From positions 1 through 64,000 of the forward strand of contig CAITPF010000094.1 of the NCBI GenBank assembly GCA_903894155.1: 64,000 bases of DNA, in the 5' to 3' direction. This DNA comes from an uncultured beta proteobacterium. GTDB taxonomy: Bacteria; Pseudomonadota; Gammaproteobacteria; Burkholderiales; Burkholderiaceae_B. Shown piece after piece: positions 10,601 through 19,237 of this stretch. Both the position numbers and the translations under genes were made by a program. The notes under the pieces are model-generated. The model was not told the origin of the DNA, searched no databases, and worked only from the letters and a program-made list of their open reading frames with translations. Numbering within the stretch: position 1 is the first letter of the stretch; every line of letters starts with the position of its first letter.

Positions 10601-10995
10601 GCCAGCAACGACGCCAGGAGCGGCCCGGGCGCTTGCTTGCGCAAATACGGCGTAAGATCGGCCGTGAGCTCCGGTTCGTAGGAGAACGGGAATTTTTCCG
10701 CCTCTGGCGTCAGGAAGAAATCGAACGGGTTGTAGACCGACATCTCGGCGACAAGATCGACCGTGATCTCGAGTTTGCGCGTGGGCGTCGGGAACACCAG
10801 CCGCGCCTCGTAGTTCGAAAACGGATCCTGCTGCCAATTGAGGAAATGCTCCTCGGGCGTGACCCTCAGCGAATAGGAAAGGATTCGCGTGCGGCAGTGC
10901 GGGGCCGGGCGCAGCCTGACGACTTGCGGCCCGAGACCGATTCGTTTGTCGTAACTGTAGGAGGTTACGTGATGGAGTGCGACATGGATGCTCAT
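7606..10995 (-). CDS. Large transglutaminase-like / DUF2126 protein
   Basis: N-terminal transglutaminase ([53 protein letters not shown]) followed by DUF2126-like region ([25 protein letters not shown]). Confidence 0.95.
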   Translation of the reverse strand: [1129 protein letters not shown]

Positions 10996-11007
10996 AGCCT
11001 TTCACCT

Positions 11008-11023
11008 AGCAATAAGCATGCCA
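11008..11023 (-). promoter_or_regulatory. sigma-54-like -24/-12 element (minus strand TGGCATG-CTTA-TTGCT)
   Basis: Reverse complement of 11008-11023 reads TGGCATGCTTATTGCT; matches TGGCAYG-N4-TTGCW. Predicted start lies within a few nt of the 10995 ATG. Confidence 0.5.
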
Positions 11024-11046
11024 ATTTGCCCGCTTTGTAACGCCTT

Positions 11047-11062
11047 TGGCATGGATGTTGCT
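11047..11062 (+). promoter_or_regulatory. sigma-54-like -24/-12 promoter (TGGCATG-GATG-TTGCT)
   Basis: Sequence tttggcatggatgttgcttatcc; matches TGGCAYG-N4-TTGCW; about 28 nt between predicted TSS and ATG at 11101. Confidence 0.7.
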
Positions 11063-11100
11063 TATCCTGTGATGAAACTAGGGTCATAGAAGGTGTCCAG

Positions 11101-12573
11101 ATGGTCAAAGCGGTCCCCATGAAGGCATTCGACGAAATGGTCGAAGGCGGCTTGTATCGCGGCGCCCAGGAACTCGGTGACCCCGAACGCCTGCGAACAC
11201 ACTACGGAAAATTCGCCGCCTGGCTGGGCCGGCAGCCTGAACAAACCATCGCGGCACGACGCGAGGAGGCGGAATTACTGTTTCGCCGCGTCGGGATCAC
11301 GTTCGCGGTCTATGGCGACAGCGACGGAACCGAACGCACGATTCCGTTCGATCTTATACCCAGAATCTTTCCGGCAAATGAATGGACGCGGCTCGAGCGG
11401 GGGCTGCGCCAGCGCGTGCAGGCGCTCAACATGTTCCTGCACGATGTCTACCATGAGCAGCATATCCTGAAGGAAGGGATCGTGCCGGCCGAGCAAGTGC
11501 TCAACAACTCGCAGTATCGCCCCGAGATGAAGGGCATTGCCGTCCCGCTCGGTATCTATGCGCACATCGCCGGCATCGACATCGTGCGCGCCACGCACGG
11601 CCCGGACGTCGGCAAGTTCTTCGTGCTCGAGGATAATCTGCGCGTGCCGTCGGGCGTGTCCTACATGCTGGAAAACCGCAAGATGATGATGCGGCTGTTC
11701 CCGGAACTGTTCGCCAGCCATCGCGTGGCCCCGGTCGCCCACTACCCCGATCTGCTGCTCGACACGCTGCGCCAGTCCGCGCCGCACACCGAGCGCCCGA
11801 ATGTCGTCGTGCTCACGCCAGGCATGTATAACTCCGCGTATTTCGAACATGCGTTCCTCGCCCAGCAAATGGGCGTGGAGCTCGTCGAGGGCCAGGACCT
11901 CTTCGTGAAGGACGACGTGCTCTACATGCGCACGACGCAGGGGCCGCGCCGCATCGACGTCATCTATCGGCGCGTCGACGATGATTTCCTGGATCCTGAG
12001 GTCTTTCGCGAAGATTCGACGCTCGGCGCCAAGGGGCTCATGCGCGCGCTGCGCGCGGGCAACGTGTCGATCTGCAATACCATCGGCACGGGCGTGGCAG
12101 ATGACAAGTCGATCTATCCCTACGTGCCGGAGATGATTCGTTTCTACCTTGATGAAGAGCCGGAGCTCGCCAACGTGCCGACCTTCATGTGCCGCAAGCC
12201 CGACGAACTCGACTATGTCATCAGCAACATGGCGGAGCTGGTGGTCAAGGAAGTCCACGGTGCGGGCGGCTACGGCATGCTGGTCGGCCCTGCGTCGACG
12301 CGTGCCGAGATCGACGATTTCCGCACGCGCGTGCTGGCCAACCCGACCAATTACATCGCGCAACCGACGCTCTCGCTCTCGACCTGCCCCACGTACGTCG
12401 AATCCGGCGTCGCCCCGCGGCATATTGACCTGCGCCCGTTCGTACTGTCGGGCCGGCAGGTGCGGCTCGCGCCAGGGGGGCTGACGCGCGTGGCGCTCAA
12501 GGAAGGGTCGCTGGTGGTGAATTCCTCTCAGGGCGGAGGCACCAAGGACACCTGGGTGCTCGAAGAAAACTGA
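11101..12573 (+). CDS. Circularly permuted type 2 ATP-grasp protein (COG2308-like, DUF404/DUF407)
   Basis: GITFAVYGDSDGTERTIPFDLIPRI, LEDNLRVPSGVSYMLENR, VKEVHGAGGYGMLVGP. Confidence 0.95.
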   Translation: MVKAVPMKAFDEMVEGGLYRGAQELGDPERLRTHYGKFAAWLGRQPEQTIAARREEAELLFRRVGITFAVYGDSDGTERTIPFDLIPRIFPANEWTRLERGLRQRVQALNMFLHDVYHEQHILKEGIVPAEQVLNNSQYRPEMKGIAVPLGIYAHIAGIDIVRATHGPDVGKFFVLEDNLRVPSGVSYMLENRKMMMRLFPELFASHRVAPVAHYPDLLLDTLRQSAPHTERPNVVVLTPGMYNSAYFEHAFLAQQMGVELVEGQDLFVKDDVLYMRTTQGPRRIDVIYRRVDDDFLDPEVFREDSTLGAKGLMRALRAGNVSICNTIGTGVADDKSIYPYVPEMIRFYLDEEPELANVPTFMCRKPDELDYVISNMAELVVKEVHGAGGYGMLVGPASTRAEIDDFRTRVLANPTNYIAQPTLSLSTCPTYVESGVAPRHIDLRPFVLSGRQVRLAPGGLTRVALKEGSLVVNSSQGGGTKDTWVLEEN

Positions 12574-12597
12574 CGCAATCACAAGGCTGAACCCTTC

Positions 12598-13554
12598 ATG
12601 CTCTCAAGAACCGCCGATCATCTGTACTGGATGGCCCGCTATACCGAGCGCGCTGAAAACACCGCGCGTATGCTCGACGTCAACTACCAGATGTCCCTCA
12701 TGCCGCAGTCGGACAAGACGACCGAACGCGCCTGGCGCGCGATGCTGGAAATCTCCGAGCTGACGCAGGCGTACGGGGCGCGTCACACGGGCGTCACCGC
12801 GAGCGAGGTCATCCAGTTCATGGTGAGCGACATGGATAACCTCTCGTCCATCATGCGCTGCCTGCTTGGTGCGCGGGAGAACGCGCGCGCAATCCGCGGA
12901 TCGATCACGACCGAGCTCTGGGAAACGATCAACAGGACCTGGCTCGACGCGCAGCGGATGATGCGCGAGGGCGTGCTGGCGAACGCGCCGGCCGCCTTCT
13001 TCGAATGGGTCAAGTTCCGTTCACACCTGACCCGGGGCGTGCACGAGGGCACCATGATGCGTGGGGACGTCTACGACTTTATCCAGCTCGGCGCCTTTCT
13101 GGAGCGTGCGGACAACACCGCACGGCTACTCGACGTGAAGTTCCTCGCCGCGACTGAATTCCGTGACGGGCAGTCCGATCCCGTGGACGATTTTTATTAC
13201 TGGGCGGCCATCCTGCGCTCGGTCTCCGCGTTCGAGACCTATCGCAAGGTCTACCGCGACGTGATCACGCCGGAGCGGATCGCCGAGCTGCTGATCCTCA
13301 ACCCGAATATGCCGCGATCGCTCGAGGCCTGCCTGCAGGAAGTCGTCGATACGCTCTCGCGCGTGCGCAACCGCGTCTCGGGCGGCACCCAGATGCTGGC
13401 GCTCAACCTGCTGGCCGAGCTGCAGGATCACACGATCGAGGAAATCCTCGAGAAGGGACTGCACGTCTTCCTGACCGAGTTTCTCGCGCGCGTCAATGAT
13501 GTCGGCAGCGGTATCAGCAAGGACTTTCTCGTCCCCCTGGACGAGGCCGCCTAG
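12598..13554 (+). CDS. alpha-E domain-containing protein (COG2307-like)
   Basis: [50 protein letters not shown]. Confidence 0.95.
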   Translation: MLSRTADHLYWMARYTERAENTARMLDVNYQMSLMPQSDKTTERAWRAMLEISELTQAYGARHTGVTASEVIQFMVSDMDNLSSIMRCLLGARENARAIRGSITTELWETINRTWLDAQRMMREGVLANAPAAFFEWVKFRSHLTRGVHEGTMMRGDVYDFIQLGAFLERADNTARLLDVKFLAATEFRDGQSDPVDDFYYWAAILRSVSAFETYRKVYRDVITPERIAELLILNPNMPRSLEACLQEVVDTLSRVRNRVSGGTQMLALNLLAELQDHTIEEILEKGLHVFLTEFLARVNDVGSGISKDFLVPLDEAA

Positions 13555-13631
13555 CCGGCCTTCCCGCGCGCGCCAAATGGTCTGCGCGGGTGGCGCCGTC
13601 GTGCGTACAACCTTGTCCGCCCCCGGGTGGC

Positions 13632-13660
13632 TGGTCAATTCGGGCCTCAACGGGTACAAT
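13632..13660 (+). promoter_or_regulatory. sigma-70-like promoter candidate TGGTCA-N17-TACAAT
   Basis: Read directly upstream of the DEAD-box gene; spacing 17. Confidence 0.45.
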
Positions 13661-13810
13661 GCTCCCACGGCACAACGTTCCAGTCCTCGTGTCGCACCCA
13701 GCCCGGCTTCTTCGGGCGCTCGCCCCAACGGCGTTTTTTCCTCCCTGTTCGTCTGCCCCGATTGGAGCTCGCGCATATTCGCGGGCCGGCATGACGATGG
13801 AGCATTACTT

Positions 13811-15283
13811 TTGACTACTGCGATTTCATTCGCCGACCTCGGGTTGGCTGATCCCCTTTTGCGTGCGATTGCGGACGCCGGCTACACAACGCCGACGCCC
13901 ATCCAGGCACAGGCCATCCCACACGTGCTGGCAGGCGGCGATCTCCTCGCGGCCGCCCAGACGGGCACCGGCAAGACGGCCGGCTTCGTGCTGCCGATCC
14001 TGAACCGGCTCATGGCCACCCCACTCGCGCAGCGCGCCGCAGGCCGCCCGCGTGTCCTCATCATGACCCCGACGCGCGAACTCACCGCGCAGGTCGAGGA
14101 ATCCGTACAAACGTACGGCCGTCATTCCCGCATTTCATCGATGGTGATGTTCGGCGGCGTCAACATCAATCCGCAAATCAGCGCGCTGCGCCGCCCGCTT
14201 GACATCCTGGTGGCCACGCCTGGCCGCCTGCTCGACCATTGCGGCCAGAAGACGGTCGATCTCTCCGGCGTCGAGATCCTCGTGCTCGACGAGGCCGATC
14301 GCATGCTTGACATGGGCTTCATCCGCGATATCCGCAAGATCATCGCGCTGCTGCCCCGTCAACGCCAGAACCTCCTGTTCTCGGCCACGTTCTCGGACGA
14401 GATCCGCGAGCTCGCCAAAGGCGTGCTGCGCGACGCGATCGAGGTTTCAGTTGCAGCGCGCAACACGACGGCCGAGCGCGTGAACCAGACCGTTCACATG
14501 GTCGACCAGGCCCACAAGCGCGATATCCTGAGCCACATCATCCGCGAAAGCGGGTGGCACCAGGTGCTCGTCTTCACCCGCACCAAGCACGGCGCCAACC
14601 GCCTGGCCGAAAAGCTCGTGAAGGACGGTCTCGCCGCCTCCGCCATTCATGGCAACAAGAGCCAGAACGCCCGCACGCGCGCCCTGGACGACTTCAAGTC
14701 GGGCAAGGTCGCCGTGCTGGTGGCCACCGACATCGCCGCGCGCGGCCTGGATATCGACCAGCTGCCGCAAGTCGTGAACTTCGAGCTTCCCAACGTGCCT
14801 GAAGATTACGTGCACCGCATCGGCCGCACGGGCCGCGCCGGGGCAGCAGGCTCGGCCGTGTCGCTCGTGGATTCGAGCGAGATCAAGTACCTCAAGGCGA
14901 TCGAGCGCGTCATTCGTCGCCAGATTACCCAGGTGCCAGCGCCCACGGGCTGGACAGCCTCGGCAACGCCCGCGGGCGGCCACGATGACGAGCACCGCGA
15001 AGCCCCGAGGCGCGACCACGGACGACGCACGGGCCAGGCGCCCGCACACCGTCAGGGACAAGCAGCCCGGCCAGGCCAGAGATCGTCCGGCCAGCCGGCC
15101 GGCCACGGTGGCGGCCCCGTTTCGCGCCAGGAACCACGCAGCGAGGGACGGCCCGCCGTGCGTCGCGAGGGCTCCGGCAGCTCGGGTCACCCGGGCGCAC
15201 CGCGTCCCGCGAACACCTCGGCCCATCGCCCCGCAGGCAGTCCGGGCGCGCGGCCGCGCACACCCGCGCTCCTCTCGAAGTGA
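13811..15283 (+). CDS. rhlE: DEAD/DEAH box RNA helicase (RhlE-like), probable TTG start at 13811
   Basis: [48 protein letters not shown]; basic low-complexity C-terminus; homology-like sequence starts at [12 protein letters not shown]. Confidence 0.9.
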   Translation: MTTAISFADLGLADPLLRAIADAGYTTPTPIQAQAIPHVLAGGDLLAAAQTGTGKTAGFVLPILNRLMATPLAQRAAGRPRVLIMTPTRELTAQVEESVQTYGRHSRISSMVMFGGVNINPQISALRRPLDILVATPGRLLDHCGQKTVDLSGVEILVLDEADRMLDMGFIRDIRKIIALLPRQRQNLLFSATFSDEIRELAKGVLRDAIEVSVAARNTTAERVNQTVHMVDQAHKRDILSHIIRESGWHQVLVFTRTKHGANRLAEKLVKDGLAASAIHGNKSQNARTRALDDFKSGKVAVLVATDIAARGLDIDQLPQVVNFELPNVPEDYVHRIGRTGRAGAAGSAVSLVDSSEIKYLKAIERVIRRQITQVPAPTGWTASATPAGGHDDEHREAPRRDHGRRTGQAPAHRQGQAARPGQRSSGQPAGHGGGPVSRQEPRSEGRPAVRREGSGSSGHPGAPRPANTSAHRPAGSPGARPRTPALLSK

Positions 15284-15324
15284 TCCTGAACAAGCTGCCA
15301 ACCCACGACTGACTGATCCGCACC

Positions 15325-16935
15325 ATGAGTATCCCTGCCGAAGTCGCGCGCAGACGCACGTTCGCCATCATTTCGCACCCCGATGCGGGCAAGACGACTC
15401 TGACCGAAAAGCTCCTGCTGTTCGCAGGCGCCATCCAGATCGCCGGTAGCGTCAAGGCGCGCAAGGCCTCGCGGCATGCGTCGTCTGACTGGATGGAAAT
15501 CGAAAAGCAGCGCGGCATTTCGGTCGCGTCGTCCGTCATGCAGATGGAATACCGCGACTGCGTCATCAATCTGCTGGATACGCCGGGGCACCAGGATTTT
15601 TCGGAAGACACCTACCGCGTGCTGACGGCGGTGGACGCCGCGCTCATGGTGATCGACGCCGCCAACGGCGTCGAGCCCCAGACGATCCGGCTGCTGCAGG
15701 TCTGCCGTGCGCGCAATACGCCCATCATCACCTTCATCAACAAAATGGACCGCGAAGTCCGCGAGCCGCTCGAGCTTCTTTCCGAAATCGAGCAGCACCT
15801 GGGCATGGATGCGGTGCCGTTTTCCTGGCCGGTCGGCATGGGCAAATCCTTTGGCGGCGTTTTCGATATCCGCCGGGACCGCATGCGGCTGTTCCGACCG
15901 GGGCAGGAGCGGCGCGTTGGCGAAGATGACTCCTTCATCGACGGCCTGAACAATCCGGAGATCGCGCATCGCTTTGGCGATACCTACAAGCAGGCAGTCG
16001 GCGAAATCGAGCTCATCCAGGCTGCTGCGCCCGAATACGACCCCGCCGCCTTTCTGGCGGGCAGGCAAACACCGGTTTTCTTTGGCTCTGCCATCAATAA
16101 TTTTGGCGTTCAGGAAGTGCTCGATGCGCTTGTCGACATGGCACCTGCGCCAGGTTCGCGTCAGGCGATCGAGCGCGAAGTCCACCCCGAAGAACCCAAG
16201 TTCACCGGAGTCGTCTTCAAGGTACAGGCCAACATGGACCCTGCCCATCGGGACCGCGTCGCGTTTGTGCGCGTGAGCTCAGGCCAGTTCGAGCGCGGCA
16301 TGCGCCTGAAGGTGAGCCGCAACGGCAAGGAAATCCGCCCGAACAACGTCGTTTCGTTCCTTTCACAGCGGCGCGAACTCGTGGACGTTGCCTATGCGGG
16401 CGATGTCATCGGCATTCCCAACCACGGGATCCTGCACCTTGGCGACGTACTGACCGAAGGCGAAGCGCTGCACTTCACGGGTTTACCGTTTTTCGCACCA
16501 GAGCTGTTCCAGGCCGTCGAGGTCAAGGATCCCCTCAGGACGAAGCAACTGCGCACCGGGCTGACCCAGCTTGGTGAAGAAGGGGCCATCCAGGTGTTCC
16601 GCCCGCTCGTGGCCGGAGGCTCGCTGCTGCTCGGGGCGATTGGCCAATTGCAGTTCGAAGTGGTGGCCCACCGGCTCCACGCCGAGTATGGCGCGCAGGC
16701 ACGGATGATGCCCTCGCGCTACAGCATGGCCCGCTGGATCACCGCCGAGGACCCAAAGGAGCTGCGCAAGTTCATTGATGCCAACGTAGCCCATATCGCC
16801 TATGATGTCGTCGAAGCGCCGGCGTTCCTGGTGACGTCATCGGCTCAGCTTCGCGTCGCTGAAGAGCGCTACCCGGCCATCCGTTTTCACGCTATGCGGG
16901 AACACGGTGGTCAGGTGTTCGCCTCCAAGGCCTAA
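15325..16935 (+). CDS. prfC: peptide chain release factor 3
   Basis: RRRTFAIISHPDAGKTTLTEKLLLF...GISVASSVMQMEY...DTPGHQDFSEDTYR. Confidence 0.96.
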   Translation: MSIPAEVARRRTFAIISHPDAGKTTLTEKLLLFAGAIQIAGSVKARKASRHASSDWMEIEKQRGISVASSVMQMEYRDCVINLLDTPGHQDFSEDTYRVLTAVDAALMVIDAANGVEPQTIRLLQVCRARNTPIITFINKMDREVREPLELLSEIEQHLGMDAVPFSWPVGMGKSFGGVFDIRRDRMRLFRPGQERRVGEDDSFIDGLNNPEIAHRFGDTYKQAVGEIELIQAAAPEYDPAAFLAGRQTPVFFGSAINNFGVQEVLDALVDMAPAPGSRQAIEREVHPEEPKFTGVVFKVQANMDPAHRDRVAFVRVSSGQFERGMRLKVSRNGKEIRPNNVVSFLSQRRELVDVAYAGDVIGIPNHGILHLGDVLTEGEALHFTGLPFFAPELFQAVEVKDPLRTKQLRTGLTQLGEEGAIQVFRPLVAGGSLLLGAIGQLQFEVVAHRLHAEYGAQARMMPSRYSMARWITAEDPKELRKFIDANVAHIAYDVVEAPAFLVTSSAQLRVAEERYPAIRFHAMREHGGQVFASKA

Positions 16936-16958
16936 CCCAACTCCATCGCTGATCGCCC

Positions 16959-17654
16959 ATGTCCTGGCGCTTTCTTTTTCTTTTCCTTGTGCTGGCTGCC
17001 GCAAGCGCCGTATTCGGCGGGATCGAACTTGGGGATTGGCTGATCGAGCACGCGCCGGAGTCAATCTCCCAGGCGGCGTCGGCCAACTCCAAAAACGATC
17101 GCGATATCGTGCTGGACGCCAACGGCAAGCCCTTCAGGGCGCAGCCGCCACAACCCCGCATCGACGGAACGCTCGGCGTCCCCCGCGAAATGGCGCCGGT
17201 CGGGTGGACGATCGCCGCAGTCACGGCCACGCAGATCGCGCCGGAGGAGAATGCGACCCAGGTGGGTACCGACGAAGCGCAGGAGCTGCCCACCGCCGGT
17301 GTCGGGCTATCGAGCGCGGCCAGCGACATCGCCACCGTGGATGTCAGCGGGGCGCGATCTGCGGTGCCCATACCCGCCCCGGTTACCACGCCGCCCGCCG
17401 GTGGCAGGCCCCCGGCCCCGGCTCCCGTCGCACCCCGGGATCGTGCACCGCCCCCTGCCGCGGCAGCCGCGGCATCGAACATTCCGGGTTGGCAACAATC
17501 CCTGCACCGCGAAATCGAGATCTGCAATAACCTGGGATTTTTCCAGCGTCCGTCGTGCGTACAGAACGCACGCAACAAGATCTGTACGCCAAACGACGGT
17601 TGGGGAAAGGTGCCTGAGTGCCCGCCCCGCACGTACGACAGGCCGGGCGCCTGA
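16959..17654 (+). CDS. hypothetical protein: N-terminal hydrophobic segment, Pro/Ala-rich linker, Cys-containing C-terminus
   Basis: MSWRFLFLFLVLAAASAVFGG N-terminus; PAPVTTPPAGGRPPAPAPVAP linker; ICNNLGFFQRPSCVQNARNKICTPNDGWGKVPECPP. Confidence 0.75.
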   Translation: MSWRFLFLFLVLAAASAVFGGIELGDWLIEHAPESISQAASANSKNDRDIVLDANGKPFRAQPPQPRIDGTLGVPREMAPVGWTIAAVTATQIAPEENATQVGTDEAQELPTAGVGLSSAASDIATVDVSGARSAVPIPAPVTTPPAGGRPPAPAPVAPRDRAPPPAAAAAASNIPGWQQSLHREIEICNNLGFFQRPSCVQNARNKICTPNDGWGKVPECPPRTYDRPGA

Positions 17655-17724
17655 GCGCGGCGCACGCCGCTGCGATGCGCGCCTGCGCTGCGATCGCATC
17701 AACCGCCCACGCGCTCTGGCCCCG

Positions 17725-19221
17725 CTAGCCTGCGCCGGCCTGGGATTTTCTCAACGGCGCCGTGGGAATACGCAGCAGTTCACGGTACTTGGCGACCGTA
17801 CGGCGCGCGATCTTCACGCCTTCTGTTTCAAGCACCGCGACGAGCTGACTATCCGAGAGCGGACGCGACCGATCCTCGGCCACGATGAGTGCCTGGATGC
17901 GCGTCTGCACCGACGTCGCGGACGCGCCCTCGCCACCCCCGGATCCGGCCGACAGACCCGCGCTGAAAAACCGCTTGAGCTCAAGCGTGCCAAACGGGGT
18001 GAGCATGAACTTCTGCGTCGTCGCACGCGAAATCGTCGACTCATGCATCCCGAGCTCGGCGGCGATGTCCTTCAGGGTGAGGGGCCTGATGGCTTCCCAG
18101 CCCCGCGAAAAAAAGGCCTGCTGGTGTACGACGATGGCCTGCGAGACACGCAGGATCGTCTCGAACCGCTGGGCGACGTTGCGGATCAGCCAGCGCGCCT
18201 CCTGGAGTTGACCGTGCAGCGCGCTGTTGGTGCCGGCGCGCGGGCTGCCGAGCGCCTCGGCGTAGAGCTGATTGATCCGCAAGCGCGGAACCACGGCGTC
18301 ATTGAGCATCGCCACCCACCCCGCGCGCGTCTTGCGCACAATCACGTCCGGTATCGCGAAATCCGCAGCCGGAACGTTCCACGCGCTGCCGGGGCGTGGA
18401 TTGAGTCGCAGCACCAGCGCGTGGGCCCGGCGCAACAGCTCGGCATCGCACTGCAGCGCCTCGCGCAGCCGCGCCATATTGCCTGTCGCGAGCAAGGGCA
18501 AGTGACGCTGGCACAACGCGCGAGCCACCCCGATCAGTTCGGCATCCCGTGCCTCGGAAAAATGCACCGGATCCGCGTAGGCGAGCTGCAAATCCAGGCA
18601 CTCCGCGAGATCCCGTGCGCCGACACCCGGCGGATCGAACGAATGCAACAGGTTGAGCGCCGCGCGAAAGTCCTCCGCCTCGATGCCGAGCGCGGGCTCA
18701 ATCCAGCCGACGATCTCCTCGATGGGTGACGCAAGCATGCCATCGTCATCAAGCTCATCGATCAGCATCTCGACCAGCGCCGCATCGCGCGCGGAAAAGC
18801 GGGTTGTCGCGAGCTGCGCCAGCAGGTGCTCGCGCAGTGTGGTCTGGCGCACTGTCTCGGGCCGTGTGTCGCTCTCGTCATCGCGCGAGGAGCGGGCTTC
18901 ACCGGAATACTCCGTGCGATCGCGCTCGAATTCGCGGTCCGATTCCGCCTTGTCGCTATCGGCCGCCGGGGCCTCCGGGGCTTGCTCGGTCGACGCGGCG
19001 GAATCACCCGGCGCGTCAGATCCCGGCCAGTCCGCGGGGGCCGCCACGGGCGCGGCTGACGGGTCGCCCTCCTGCTCCAGCATCGGGTTTTCCGCGATCG
19101 CCTGGGAAACTTCGGCCTCAAGATCAAGCGTCGAGAGTTGCAACAGACGGATCGATTGCTGCAATGCGGGGGTCAGAGTCAGGTGCTGACCATGGCGAAG
19201 TTCGAGAATGTGGCGACTCAT
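17725..19221 (-). CDS. rpoN: RNA polymerase sigma-54 factor
   Basis: MSRHILELRHGQHLTLTPALQQSIRLLQLSTLDLEAEV; LTLKDIAAELGMHESTISRATTQKFMLTPFGTLELKRFF; ARRTVAKYRE RpoN box. Confidence 0.97.
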   Translation of the reverse strand: MSRHILELRHGQHLTLTPALQQSIRLLQLSTLDLEAEVSQAIAENPMLEQEGDPSAAPVAAPADWPGSDAPGDSAASTEQAPEAPAADSDKAESDREFERDRTEYSGEARSSRDDESDTRPETVRQTTLREHLLAQLATTRFSARDAALVEMLIDELDDDGMLASPIEEIVGWIEPALGIEAEDFRAALNLLHSFDPPGVGARDLAECLDLQLAYADPVHFSEARDAELIGVARALCQRHLPLLATGNMARLREALQCDAELLRRAHALVLRLNPRPGSAWNVPAADFAIPDVIVRKTRAGWVAMLNDAVVPRLRINQLYAEALGSPRAGTNSALHGQLQEARWLIRNVAQRFETILRVSQAIVVHQQAFFSRGWEAIRPLTLKDIAAELGMHESTISRATTQKFMLTPFGTLELKRFFSAGLSAGSGGGEGASATSVQTRIQALIVAEDRSRPLSDSQLVAVLETEGVKIARRTVAKYRELLRIPTAPLRKSQAGAG

Positions 19222-19237
19222 AGGTACAATATTTTGC

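Noticed and set aside
13496-13810. 105-codon N-terminal extension of the DEAD-box ORF
   Set aside because: No helicase-like sequence, contains promoter and terminator-like elements; TTG at 13811 fits the family start.
17251-18729. 492-aa plus-strand ORF
   Set aside because: Overlaps the 16959 CDS out of frame and is antisense to rpoN.
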